A stretch of 64,000 nt of DNA from Varroa destructor (Eukaryota; Arthropoda; Arachnida; Mesostigmata; Varroidae), in the NCBI RefSeq assembly GCF_002443255.2, contig NW_019211456.1, forward strand, positions 32,547,341 through 32,611,340, read 5' to 3'. Made by a program: the position numbers and the translations under genes. Under the pieces are notes generated by a model. That model was not told the DNA's origin. It ran no database searches and worked only from the letters and a program-made list of their open reading frames with translations. Shown one piece after another: positions 52,356 through 64,000 of the stretch. Numbering within the stretch: position 1 is the stretch's first letter; every line of letters starts with the position of its first letter.

Positions 52356-52830
52356 CTATGTCGTAATCGTTTGAATTAAACTTGCCTCTTCGAAGTGACC
52401 GCTGCCGAACGCAATGTGTGTGCTATCATCTTACGCAGTCCTTAAACAAAGTTTTTAAGCCCAATCGTAGCAATGGAACTAGGGCCTCAACGACTTTTTT
52501 TTTTTAATTTCTTGATCCTTTCAAAGCCAATTCCTTCCAGGTATTTCTTCAACTTCAAGATGAAAGAAAAACTAGAGGGGGCTAGATCCAGTAAACGCGG
52601 AAGTTAAGGCAAAAACAGGCGGCTAGTTTTATTGCGGGAAACGCAATACAAATAGCGGCATGTGAGCCAGCGAACAGCGATGATACCACAAGTTGAAATC
52701 TGGATTGTTTCATTTGTTTGCGATTCATGCCTGTAACAGGTGTGCTGGAACAGAGACCGTTTTCAAGGCTTTCCCGTCCTGAAAGTATCTGTGTCATTAG
52801 AGCATAGCTTCTACAAGGTTTTTGTAGCAC
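52356..52830 (-). mobile_element. Internally deleted mariner-like transposase relic, second family
   Basis: Minus-strand translation starts with ILSGRESLENG...STPVT (from about 52800), matching the GRES(V/L)EDD..SGRPST block that follows the DNA-binding domain in mariner elements often mislabelled SETMAR. After a short unclear stretch come DLAPSSFSFILKLKKYLEG (around 52500-52585), which corresponds to DLAPCDFFLFPKLK with the catalytic Asp replaced, and IAFGSGHFEE (around 52385-52415), which corresponds to the C-terminal IAFGGDYFEGD. A stop follows at 52356. The central catalytic region with the first two Asp residues is missing, so the copy is a deletion derivative, and the surviving blocks lie in different frames. 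It belongs to a family distinct from the relic at 18.5-19.2 kb. Terminal inverted repeats were not identified. Confidence 0.8.
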
Positions 52831-54480
52831 TAGCGCCTACTTCGTTCCATTCTTAACATAAAACACCCTCCTCCCCGAATATTCTTCAATTTATCCTTCG
52901 AAAAAAGAAAAACGATAATTTCAAAGCGCTTGCAAAATATAATACGAAAGACACCTCCAAATTTCCAAAAGACGGTCTGAGAATAGCAGACGACTAGGCG
53001 AATTTGGTTCCTTAACCTCGGTCACGGGTCGGCCTTTAGCCGACAGAAGCCGGCCATTTTATCGATATTCTTTTTTATCGAACCGGTGGTCGACATGACA
53101 CAAGCGCGCACTAGGTCGCATGCGGCAAACGTTTCATTAGGTGTCTTGATAAACATACATGATGTGTATGTATTCACGTATAGCTGGAATAGAACAACGT
53201 TTGTGAAAAGCCACGGGATTCTTCTCGTCGTTTTTCTGTCTGTAAGAAATCGTAACGCTCTCTCTGCTGTTGGTCTGCCAGTTATTGCTAAACTACTTGC
53301 TGCTACCTCTCGTTTTCGCTTTTCATTCGTGCCCTAACGATGTCTCGCAGCACTATCAATCTCTTGCAGACTGTGACTACTACGTTACGTTTCGTTCGAC
53401 GTCGGTCCCTCTATATACTGCTACGACGAAACTAGTGTCGAACTGAGACTGCTGTCTCTGACAGAAAGGCCACCTAGGCCTTAGCAGTAGTCCTGGTGAT
53501 GATGGTGGTTACAGTGGTGGCAACGATAGTAGACTGCCGTGCCAGTGTCACTGAACAGCCTGAACATTTCAGCTATCTGTCTCTCTGATACCCTCTTGCC
53601 AAACTTCCCTAGCTTTCGGTCTGTCAACAAGCGAACTCTGAAGCCTCGCCTTCCCTTCATCGTCTGCCAGGCTAGGACTGGAATCAGGACCGTCTGAGGT
53701 TAGGTTAGGGCTGCAAGTTCAGGGCTAGTTGAGAGCCTGCTGCCGGTGAAGGGGCAGTCGTTTGGAATTAATTTGCCCATCGGGACCGACGTGTCGAGTC
53801 GGCCACTAGTTGGAGGGAATCAGGAGCCCCTGAGCTGCGAGTTCTCGGAGCCTCCGGTTTGGTTTCGATGGAAGAATAAGGCCCAACGGGAAATGGTAGT
53901 CGAGGGCTTGGCTCTTTCTCACTCTCTTTCTTGCAACCTCTCTAGTTCGTGTCGTCTTCATGGTCGTTCCTGGCATCGCCTTCGTTTACGGTACCGTTGC
54001 AGCTTTCAAGGCTCTCGGCCGTATACGTCGAAATTCGAATGACGGGAGTCCGCTAGCTAGAGAAACGGTGAGTAAGCGAGGGGCAAGTTCGAGAAATCTC
54101 GGATTTACGAGCGCCAGTCGAACGTAGGATTTGTCGGTGGTTCCCCTCTTCTTCATCGTCGTCGTCGTTCTTCTCGACCTCATCGATTCTTTTCTCTCAC
54201 AGCAGACATTTTCGCTCTTTCTCCCGGGTTTCCTCTTTCGCGGGTAGTCTAGCGGGCCGGCAGCAAACCCGATTTGGGATTCGTACTAAGGCCAAAGAAG
54301 ATTTACGCCTGCCGGGCCTTTCTTGCTGGCTTGCTCCATTTGCCAGAGTTCTTGAGAGTGTTCTGGCTAGTGTCAACGTCGTTTCAAACCGCTTCAAGCT
54401 TATCTCGTTCTATACCCTAGACCAGGATAGTTTGCGTTACTAGTACCACGCTATATACGCACGCCATCATGGACAGTGGT
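52831..54480. other. Unassigned, GC-richer after 53.25 kb
   Basis: Frames of up to 98 codons without motif. Two adjacent TTAGG units near 53.7 kb are too few to mean telomeric sequence. Confidence 0.55.
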
Positions 54481-56198
54481 GGCTTCTTAACCCTCTTATG
54501 ATACGAGAGGTCAAGAAATTATCGAGGCCAGCTGATCCACTCACTGATATCCTTATCATCGTACCTTGCTCTACCGACTGTAACAAAGTAGAACTACTCC
54601 GAACATCTATTTGATATACATATACGTGCATATACTGACTGTATCATTCATGCATTTAAAAAACGCATAAGTATCTACTAGTGATTTAAAAGTCTTTATG
54701 GACCAAAAAAATAGCTACGTTATGAGTACCGGGCTTTCCAATCAAAGTATTTGACGCTGTAGTGTGGGGCTCTCATTCATTAGGACTTGATACGATAGAC
54801 CCTATACGTGGCTCCCTTCGCTGCATATATTGTTGATACCTTTTGGCCAACAGACATGTAAGAAAATAAGTTGGCTATATAATCTTGTTGTTTTCTTAAT
54901 AGCCGGTATGACCCACAGAAAGAACTGAATTACCAAATTAAAGTTGCGTAATTTTTTAAAGGAAGCAGATCGTGGCTTATGTTATTAATGATGAATAAAC
55001 TCAATGTTTAACGTACAATGATGGTTTTTCGATTGATCGATTAAAACCATAGTCAGCTTGATGCCCGCCGATGTTTCCAATGCTTTCTGTATTTTTTCAA
55101 TATGCAAGTACTTCATGTTTTACGTTCGGTACACTGAGCACTGCTTCAGACGGCTGGTCCCTAAAACCAAACGGACTGGGTCCATGTCCGATTTTGGATC
55201 GAGACCACCCCTCGTGTTTCTAGGGGAACATGTTACGATTACATTATCAAGGAAAGGCAGAATAGAATACCGACTTCTATTTTAAGTGTGCTAATATGTG
55301 CTCTTAGTAGCAATGATATACTTTTATCGGGTCTTGAAACAGATGTTAAACATGTCATAAATATGTCTATACGTATAACACATAACACGTCCTCACGTAC
55401 TCCCCATCAACATAGGCCTTTTTATCACAGAATTAACAAAACGTTATTCCTTGTCGGCCCCTAGCTGGAATTCCTTGCAAGATCAGGCTGGCTTTAAATT
55501 CTCCTTACGCATTAAAAGAGAAGTCTTGAAACACACGTTGGGCCTCGTAAGCCCGCAACTTTTGAACATGTCTAATTAGTGACATCGTTGGTATATTCTT
55601 AACTATTACTCTTTACTTTCAACGTACTTTTTTTCGTTCAATCATTCTATAAGTTTCCGATGTTCAATGCCGACCTTGTAGGACGGGTGCCATTAATAAC
55701 CGGTTGTCAAACATGTGTGTCTTTAATGTAATGGCGAGTACCGTCGACTATCAAATTCAAGGCGTTGATTCAATTGCCCCGAGGGGCAATTACAGTTTTT
55801 TTTTGAAACCCATTTGATTTGAATTATGATAAGAATCACTTGTCTCGTCGATTCGTACCTTCATTTCTTTAAAACACTTATTTTATTAAAGTACAGAAAA
55901 ATATGCTTTTTCTTATAGGCAACTTAAGGGCTGTATAATGAACGAGCACATACTAGAAAATAAACGGTTTCTATGCGTAGTAAAACATGTTACGACTAAT
56001 ATTGTCTAAGGATAAGCAACGGTTTACTTCCAAAAGCACAGCACCGCATGATCCGCTGTCCTTTGTTGCTGCATCTCCCTAACTGCCTCAGATAAAATGA
56101 CAGAGAGAACGGCGAACCACGTGGTGGTTGCTTGATTGTCGGTAGATTGAATCTGGGTCAAGCTAGAAGGACCAATGATTCCTTCGTGGGGTGGGTCG
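54481..56198. other. AT-rich spacer
   Basis: No gene recognised; only short open frames. Confidence 0.65.
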
Positions 56199-56273
56199 TG
56201 CCGATGTGGTGCAGAGGCAAGCGTTTGTGGCTGTCACCTACAAGGCGCGAGTTCGATTCTCGGTTGCAGACCA
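56199..56273 (+). pseudogene. tRNA-derived fragment (Asp-like anticodon arm) upstream of tRNA-Gln
   Basis: The stretch has a good A box, TGGTGCAGAGG (56207-56217), and a good B box, AGTTCGATTCT, at normal spacing. An anticodon-like hairpin at 56226-56242 has stem TGTGG/CTACA (one G-U) and loop CTGTCAC, which would be anticodon GTC (aspartate). The T stem pairs in four of five positions. The D arm does not fold and the 5' side does not pair with a 3' acceptor strand for more than about four bases. It is therefore a decayed tRNA or the head of a tRNA-derived SINE, not a working tRNA. It ends four bases before tRNA-Gln. Confidence 0.6.
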
Positions 56274-56276
56274 TTT

Positions 56277-56348
56277 GGTTCCATGGTGTAATGGTTAGCA
56301 CTCTGGACTCTGAATCCAGCGATCCGAGTTCAAATCTCGGTGGAACCT
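56277..56348 (+). tRNA. tRNA-Gln (anticodon CTG)
   Basis: A complete 72-nt class I tRNA. The acceptor GGTTCCA pairs with TGGAACC and the discriminator is T. The anticodon stem CTGGA/TCCAG encloses the loop CTCTGAA, with anticodon CTG at 56310-56312. The T arm is CCGAG-TTCAAAT-CTCGG. Internal promoter boxes are TGGTGTAATGG (A box, 56284-56294) and AGTTCAAATCT (B box, 56327-56337). No intron and no mispairing in the acceptor, so it is very likely functional. A tRNA-like fragment lies immediately upstream. Confidence 0.97.
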
Positions 56349-56350
56349 AC

Positions 56351-56354
56351 TTTT
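56351..56354 (+). terminator. Pol III terminator of tRNA-Gln
   Basis: Four T begin three nucleotides after the 3' end of the tRNA, the usual RNA polymerase III stop signal. Confidence 0.75.
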
Positions 56355-59300
56355 CTTCGATAAAGAATTTCTTACTTATCACTTACAATGATTTATAGCA
56401 AAATATATTTATTTGTTTTTAAATGTTATTTGGCGTCAGACCTGACTAATGGTTTCGCACAATCACTTATGTTTTTTTAATAACTGTATAATATAAAATA
56501 AGATCAACAATTCGTTCGAAACCTTTATTGATCAGTCACAAACGTTGTTGTTTATACGGGTTTCTCGTCTCTATTTGTACTAACGATTAAGACTACAATT
56601 GTAACTTTAGCATTAATTGGCCTCAATATGAAACTTTGATAATCTCAACTAATATGATTAGTACTACTATTATATATAGAGGAACTTCACATTTTATCAC
56701 ACAAAATATAATATATTACCTAGTTGTTATCTCTTTATATGAAACAAAGAAAACGTCTGGTATAGCTGTAATACTAACTAGACGTATTTCTTACATACAG
56801 CATATATAGAAATTAATAATAAATTTTGCACACAGACCAGCAAAAATAGTTAAAAATACAAAACTATTTTGTAAAAAAATTCGACAATTGCTCTAAATAT
56901 TACAGTTTTCACAGTCGTAGAATTAATATGCTGTACTAGCAGTAACACGTAGACGATCTATTTATTTGTCTATACACATGTACGTCTAAGCTATAAAGAC
57001 TCTTATTACTAATCGTTTATTTGTCCTTTTCAGTTCTAACATAAATCGGTCTACCTGTCAGCCGCACTGGCAAAACTTGTTATCTTTTTATCGCTGTTCG
57101 CTCGCGTGTTCCTACACATCCAGGAATACAAACGCGCGCACACGTAGAAAATTTAAACAAACTAAATTCCGACCCCTAGAACTATCATAGCATTACCCCT
57201 GCGCTCCCTGTCCAGCTGACTTAGCTGCCCAAAAAGCTAGCGGTATACGCCGTCGCTTACTGCATATCGATCCGATTTATAAATTAGAATTTTTAGATTT
57301 TTTCTAGAATTCTGTGCCTCAAGTTGGCGGAACTGCTGTTTATTTGTGTTCGGTCGGTTACTGTTGCTGTCTGAGGCCAGCCAAACTTTACCGATCGACA
57401 TTAGTAGCGTTTGACTGGACAGACGACGGTGGCCCAGCACCAGTAAAACGGGCGGGTATTGAGCTAGCTAGAACTTCTTTCATCTCTGCCTCCCCTTACT
57501 GCTCGTTAGTTTGTTTGGCATTTCCGCTGCCCAGAATGGCATCCAAGGCTTTTCTGTTTTCTCTATGTTCTGTGCGGGCCGTGATCGGCTCATTCAGGTT
57601 TGATGGCGCAAACGATTGCACACTGCTACCGATACGTACGATTCCACGTACGAGTTGGCCATACAGTTTGCTACACATAGCGCTGTTGTCGCCTTGGGAA
57701 CAATAAATGACATAGCTATACATTAACTAGAATTTCGAGCTTGAATAATTTCGAAACAAATGTATCTCAATTTGATAATACTGATATGGCCGATCAGAAC
57801 GTTCAGGTAATCAAGTAAATGAATAAGCTACGAACGTATTGGTACGTTCAAGTTTCCCTTATTCGACGCCATATGCATTTGTAGAATTTTTACTACGTTC
57901 TTAGGTATCAAAAACGTTCCTAGGCAATACATCCACTTTTATAAACTGGAGCCGCAGCTATAGCTGCTAAGTGAATTTTTCTATAGCACCGATTTTCGTT
58001 TGCAGCAAGCGTCACAGACGCAGAACTATCTGGCTCATTTTCTCTACTGTTTCTTTATTTTTCTGGGGCTGACCAAGCGAAGCCGTTGGGTTGTCGGTGG
58101 AAACCTCGCTACTTCACGGCCGAGGCTAACCAAGAAGACTTCCAGTGAGCTGATTGCTGAAATATCTGAAGCTGCGACGACGATGATGACGAGCAGTCGA
58201 GACGAGCGCCGATGCCACGCTGGCGGACGTTGACAATAGGCGATCCCTTACATTAGCGGAATCGTTGCAAAAGGAGAACGCCACTTTCTTCTTCCGCGCG
58301 ACGCCACTTTGACGCTGTGGTGAACGCTTTTACTTTCTGATCTTGCGGTATTTGTGGAAGAGTAACGATATTAACATAATTAAAAAACATACATACATGC
58401 GTATACACACGCTCATATATGTAAAGCGGAAAAAAATGTTTATTCTTCCTTAAAACTTCGGTGAACTTTATGTGACATAATATACCGAGAAGATATTTTT
58501 TGTTACCACCTTTGGAAGTTCTGGCCATCGCTATCTCTTTATTTTCATAGTGAAATTTTAAAAATAGCCGGACTTGCGATTTCAATCGTGAACAAATGTA
58601 TTATTACTATTCATAGCGTGGCGTAATGCTTCGATACCAGACGTTGAATAAGTCGTGCAGGCGTTTTGTAATATGAAATACATCACGAGGGCCATTTTCC
58701 TTGGAGCCAAATATATTTGTCAAACAGTAACAACTAAATGAAGCTGACGTAGAGCAAGTGTAGACCGTTTTTTTTTTTTAATTTGCTGACTGCGATATTT
58801 TATGCGACCCAAAAACAAATACTAGACAATTCCATTCAGGATACCAGGGTTCAGAGCTTTCGCTGTGGCCTATAATAGTATAAACCTGAACGTATCAGGG
58901 ATGGCCAGATGAAGATGTTCTAGCCTGCTACACCCGCTCACTATAATACGAATATGGAACACGCACAAAAGTTTAGACAAATATGTTTCTGAATTTTTTT
59001 CTGTCTCAGTCGAGAATCGTGGGTAATTTCGCGTCATTGAATGTATAGCACGGTATCCTAAGCGTCATTCCGTACTAGGAACAGACAAAAGCTCACAAAC
59101 GATATCACACGCTATGAATAAGATCACAACAAGATGTACCAAGATGCCCTGCCTATAATTTGTGGCAAAAATAAAAATGGTTTATCTATTAGCTGTGATC
59201 TACGGTGTGACAACAAGCACAATCTGGCCGTTATGTACTATTTTTCGAAGCATTTATTAGATCGCACTGCAGCTAACTGTCTTTGGTACTTTTCGTATCA

Positions 59301-60100
59301 TAGACCACAGCAGCAATACAAGTCGAGCAGAAGTGAAAAGGCAAGACGCTCCGCGATTCAGCTCTCAATCATATATACGACTCTGACCCTGATCTACGGA
59401 AAGGGAAGCCGTGTCGTTTGTCATGTAGCAGGCTTATGATGCGGATGCTTACTGACTCATCATAGTCATGTACGCGGGTTAATTTGAATGTATACGTTTG
59501 CGGAACGGAATAGAGCTAACAGTTGAGTTCGCTTTGTCGGTGCAGACGCAGCGTACTCCCCTGTAGCGCGCTCCCTACTTCCAAAGCTTATTTTGGCGTT
59601 GACGCCATGCTGATCAAACGGCCAAGGGGCGACTCTCTCTACTGACAAACTCTGTTCGGCCATTTACGCCTGCGAACGCAGGGATCGCGCTTATCAGGCA
59701 CGCCGTATTTACTGTTGCTGTTGCCGTCCGTCAGCTGCTTGCCTTGGGTAGAGCTATGCGCCTTTAGTCGATGAACAAACACTGCTGCCCAATTACGATG
59801 ATTCACTTCTTTTCGAATACGTGCGTTTGTATATAGTTTTTATGAAACAATTCTAGAGACCAAGAAGTTTCGAATGCGCGGGTTCGTTTAAATATTTTTA
59901 GTCACACAAGTGCTTCAATAGTGTCGCTTACTCTGCTCAATGCACTGCATGTCGCCTTACTAACATCTAAGCCATATATGTAGGAGTTGAGAACAATGCC
60001 ACGGCCTCACGTGATAACACCGACTCTAGCAATCGTAGGTGGTCCTCGCCAGGTAGGCCTCAGAGGAAACCTACAAGATAAACAGAAGCTCATCTTTCGT
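56355..60100. other. Unassigned, mostly AT-rich
   Basis: Very AT-rich to 57.1 kb. A 75-codon minus frame (57496-57723) is followed by a donor-like GTAAGG but no family is recognised, and a 130-codon frame runs opposite. Remaining frames are short. Confidence 0.55.
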
Positions 60101-60809
60101 TAGATTATTATAGGTGGATGCAATTTGTTTTATTCATTTTTTTTTTCCACACGTATGCACGCGTGTCATACGCGCGGAAGTGCGAGTACCGATACAATCT
60201 CTCGCGATCATGGGTTTGGCCAAGGTTGCGGTCATCTACCCGTTAAGGAATCGTTATAAGAGTGAGTCTATAGCATGTACGCGTGTAACACAATCGATAA
60301 GCAGACTCTGCTGCTACTGCATCTGCGCTGATCCCGAAAAAGCCATTGAACGGAGAAGGAAACTTATGCTAGTGAAGCTGTCCGGGCACCGCCTCGACAA
60401 CCGCCCTTCTGTACTAACCTTCTGTGAGCACGAGTAAACGGCGGCGGCAAAGTTTGCCAGCAAGTGATTTGGAGTTGGACCAACTTCTGTGTAGCGGACC
60501 GGCTACGTATGTGAGAAAATGGTGCTCGCGGTGATAGTTGCGGTGCTTCGAACGGCAGGGAGCGCCTGTTTGTCTGGCCATATTGCTCTGCCGTTTGAAC
60601 GAAGCGACTTTTTGTCGCTTAGCATTCTCCTATTGCTTGGTGTTTTCCCACAGCCACTCGTAAATACTCCGAAAACGGACGATAAAACCAGTAAGCCGGT
60701 CTGTGTTTCTATGACGCTTTCGCTGGTATCGGTGGTTCCGTTGTGGCAACTGTCCCAAAAATACCCCTGATAGGCGGCCGATTTTCGCTGGGCGTCGTTC
60801 ATGTTTTTC

Positions 60810-60811
<2 letters not shown>

Positions 60812-60846
<35 letters not shown>
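60812..60846. repeat. (AT)17 microsatellite
   Basis: Thirty-five bases of pure AT repeat. Confidence 0.95.
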
Positions 60847-60848
<2 letters not shown>

Positions 60849-62079
60849 TTACAATAATTAAAAAAATCCATGAAAACATGCACGCGTGTACGCACGTGCA
60901 TATTTGGTTATTTCGGCTAAATCTATTCGTAGGGCTATTCGAACTGGTCTGTTCAGCAGTCGTGATCCGCTCCGTATCAGCCCGCTAGAACACGTTCACT
61001 CGGAGAAAGTATTGTACCTTTTTTTATAGTAGGCGTGTGTAACAATAAAGCAGATCTAGTACTTAGCATATGTATGAAAGGATGTTGTTATTAAGTAGAT
61101 AATGATTGATCATAATGATTCGTCGATGTGTATTTTTCAAACAAAAGGGATCGATGCAAAGTAAAGCAATCATAGCAGGGTTTGTACATACAATACTGCA
61201 ACGAAAACTGCCCACAGAGCCCTCCTGAACGTTCGGAGATATGCGTATTTAAGTTTCGCAGAAAGAAAAGGTCATGATCGTCTTTGGTATCCGTGTATTA
61301 CGAAACGTGCTTGTTGCTTGCCAGTTAGAAACTGCGATTCTCCTCTATCGTTGTTGTCGTGGTTGGCTGTTATATGGTCGTTCGGCAACTGGCTGGGAAT
61401 ATACGCGCAGCATTCCTAGGATCCTATCCTGAAAAATGCTGGGTCTTCGAAGAAGCGCGTCGCTCGATAACCGCCCCGATTATGGTCCAACTATTTGTCC
61501 GTTGAAAGTGATCAAGTTCCGCATGGCTCCGGCCTCTACAGCTAGCTATCTGGCCTTGACTACTCACAGTACTTACCTGTTCACCCAGATACTGAGGCTT
61601 AACCTAACTATTCGCTAGACCATCAGCAAGCCGGTTGTTTTGCGCTTTGATTGGTATTTCCTTTCTTTCACTAGACTAGCCATGACATCTACGCAGTCGA
61701 CAGACCTTCCAGTAGACGCCTGTTTAGCTATTAGCTGACTCTCTGGTTGGCAGACGTTCACGCATGCACAGATACGATACATGGTGTCGCAGATAGATGC
61801 CACGCAAACGGTAGCGGGCCGAAGTACGCTTGTCAATGACGAGCACTCTGCCCATCCCTTAACTTTTGCTTGACTGCCTAAACCTTTTCAAGTGGGCCGG
61901 TATTAGTTGCCATTAGCTCTTCGTCAATGTACCTGAAGAACAGCAATTTCAACAGGGTCAGGTAACCAACTGATCGGTAAGCGGCAAATGATGGTAGTGC
62001 CAAATCCAGTCGCTATCGGACGCCGGTATCTAAAAACCGAGAAGTGAACCGCTAGAGCAAGTTGCTGGCGTACCAAAGC

Positions 62080-62116
62080 AACGACGACGACGGCAGCAGC
62101 AGCAGCAGCAGCAGCA
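62080..62116. repeat. (ACG)n-(GCA)8 compound microsatellite
   Basis: A short ACG run is followed by eight GCA units at 62093-62116. Confidence 0.92.
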
Positions 62117-62720
62117 TTGACTGATGCTGCTGTAACAGCCTACCATTTTCTATCTGACTTCTTCTGCGAATCGAAGACGCGAAGTCTCAGTTACAGCGAC
62201 GATGCTCGCAATGACGCGACCTGCGTGTTCGTGAACGTCTACTCGAAAGTTATTTTTTTTCTGCCAATATCGATGCGTCTATGATGATATTCACCGGTGC
62301 TAGTCGTCGTCATGCAGCCGCCATTGCTGCCGCTGCTTTTGGTGATGATGCTCACTAGTCGCTGGCGTTGCGTTCGCGTTCGATGCGTCCAAACGCTCGG
62401 TATCGACGGGAGAAATAGACGCTGTAAACTAACTGGTTTTTGCTCAATGCCCCTTTCTGTTCATGTATCAAGTGATTGAGATCAGAAAAGGCCGTGCATG
62501 CATTGTGCGAAGCTACCCGGCTCTCTCCGGTTTCTCGCTCTTGTTTTCAGACCGAATCGGACTGCGGCTTCTGCATAGGTCCATCTATAATACCATACCT
62601 GCTATATGGTGCCGCCCTTCCTACTTCAGCCTGTAGCCTGATCGAAAAGGCTCACCATTTACTCGCTCGGAGTAGTCCGGACGGAGGAAGCTTAAGGCAG
62701 ACGCAGAAATAGAAGAACAA

Positions 62721-64000
62721 AAAGAAAGTTGAGGGGGTACGCACCTGTGGGGCAAAGACGATGACGCTCTGAAGGGGAATAATCAACAACGGATAGAAAG
62801 CACTAGTCAGTCGTCCACTGGTCGGTGCACATGAAAAACGCGACGCGCTCGTACGCAAGTACTTCAGTTACGGAGAGCCAAAATGATGCATAGAGAGTCG
62901 CGAACCCTGATGTGGCGCAAGCAATCTCACAATCAAGCAAGCAACCTCTCAGAGACGAAAACAACAAATGAAATCATCACGCGGTTTCGACGAATTGGTG
63001 GAGAATGGTGCCAGGCTCCATCGTAACGAACGTCCATAACGTAAGGCATAACAACCTACTCAGCGTCTACCTGAGCTCAACTTTCATAAAAACTTCCAAA
63101 CGTATGTAGGAAGAATAAATGACGTTAGCTGTATAAATAATGATAAGTTTACCTGTACCTACTTTTTTACATGCTGTTCTGGGCACTGTTCAAACTAGAA
63201 ATGTTCCTATGAATTATAACTAGTGGTATCTCTGTCGACGCAGGTATGTTTTGCCTAGATATGGTCTGCTCATATAAGTACGTATAAATGTATGCATAGA
63301 AGACCCATGGGCCTTTCATATCGATGTAGGACGTGCTGATGGTTAACACGATGCTTACACTGATTGCTAATGATGCTTCCGATGGCAATGGTTCCAGTCA
63401 TGATTACAAAACGGTTTGCCCTAATCTGTGCGGCGATCTTTGCCCGCTCAACTGTAACGTAAAGCTTCTGCTAAGAAATGAAGACACTGGAACTTAGATC
63501 GCCTTGCTGTATTGACCAAACAAACAAAGCATAGGGTCACCAGCGGGGAAGTTACTGCACTGTACACTATGGTTAAGCTGTCGTCATAGCGACACTGCCT
63601 CTCGGTTCCGTCGGCCAATTTAGTGTTTTGTGCTCTGAAGAAGGTAAGCAGGTTAATTAGCCAAAATAGAAACAGCAAAAATGCAGGAGGTACTTGACCG
63701 TATGCCTCTGTCCTGGATTGCCTGTTTGTGGCTAGCTTATCTGGCCCGCGCAACAGATATAGGCAGACAATAGCTATTATTGCTATCGATGCTATGTATG
63801 GCCCTTGACTGACTTGCTCATCACTCTATCGAGAGCAAGCCGTGGAAAGGATCTGGCCTGCTTGACAACCTAGGAATGGCGACCGTTCACCAGATATACT
63901 ACTGTAGCTGTGCCAGTGGAAGCTAAGCCAAACATTGTACTGTTAACGCATTGTCGTCATCCAAGGAACGTTCGTGTTTCTCACTCGATTTGACTTAGCC
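62721..64000. other. Unassigned, mixed composition
   Basis: No gene, RNA or repeat recognised; longest frame about 101 codons on the minus strand without motif. Confidence 0.6.

Larger units (their letters stand above)
60101..62720. other. Unassigned, mixed to GC-richer, with microsatellites
   Basis: Contains the AT17 and ACG/GCA repeats. The 132-codon minus frame at 60503-60901 runs through the AT repeat (alternating Ile/Tyr) and is not credible as a gene. Confidence 0.55.

Noticed and set aside
53697..53712. TTAGG repeats resembling the arthropod telomere
   Set aside because: Only two adjacent units, inside ordinary sequence.
60503..60901. 132-codon minus-strand frame
   Set aside because: Runs through the AT microsatellite (alternating Ile/Tyr) and has no recognisable domain.

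Overview
The window is animal nuclear DNA, almost all of it non-coding. I see one convincing protein-coding gene, two intact tRNA genes, two dead mariner-family DNA transposons, two tRNA-derived fragments and many short simple repeats. There are no operons, ribosome binding sites, CRISPR arrays or prophage. The gene is a metazoan-type phosphopantetheinyl transferase, the tRNAs are eukaryotic nuclear types, and mariner elements of two families are typical of arthropods. A low gene density (one gene in 64 kb), AT-leaning sequence and abundant CAG/GAC/CA/TA repeats suggest an arthropod with a medium-sized genome. A mite or tick is my guess from overall feel; I cannot prove it from this sequence.

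Layout: 1-13.4 kb is unassigned, alternating AT-rich stretches and GC-richer blocks. At 13,438-14,565 on the minus strand lies AASDHPPT (4'-phosphopantetheinyl transferase) as one uninterrupted reading frame. tRNA-Leu(AAG) is at 17.1 kb on the minus strand. A decayed mariner transposase is at 18.5-19.2 kb, with a perfect AT-rich hairpin about 130 bp beyond its C-terminal end. From 19.4 to 52 kb I find no gene. This part holds GC-richer blocks (about 19.4-22.8, 26.0-27.5, 29.6-31.1, 37.2-38.1, 40.1-42.0, 43.7-45.0, 47.8-48.5 and 50.0-51.8 kb), a tRNA-derived fragment at 31.9 kb and a doubtful retrotransposon scrap at 46.8 kb. A second mariner relic of another family, internally deleted, is at 52.4-52.8 kb. 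At 56.2-56.35 kb a tRNA-like fragment with Pol III promoter boxes sits directly upstream of an intact tRNA-Gln(CTG). The rest, to 64 kb, is unassigned.

The genes do not form a pathway. AASDHPPT is a housekeeping enzyme that activates carrier proteins of fatty-acid synthase and related enzymes, and the tRNAs serve translation. The GC-richer blocks could be untranslated exons, regulatory DNA or remnants of exons of a large gene, but I found no conserved protein domain in them. I found no new biological system. The best-supported observations beyond the gene are the two mariner relics (one shows the DD34D spacing directly), the tandem tRNA-like/tRNA-Gln arrangement, the hairpin at 18.3 kb and the alternating composition.
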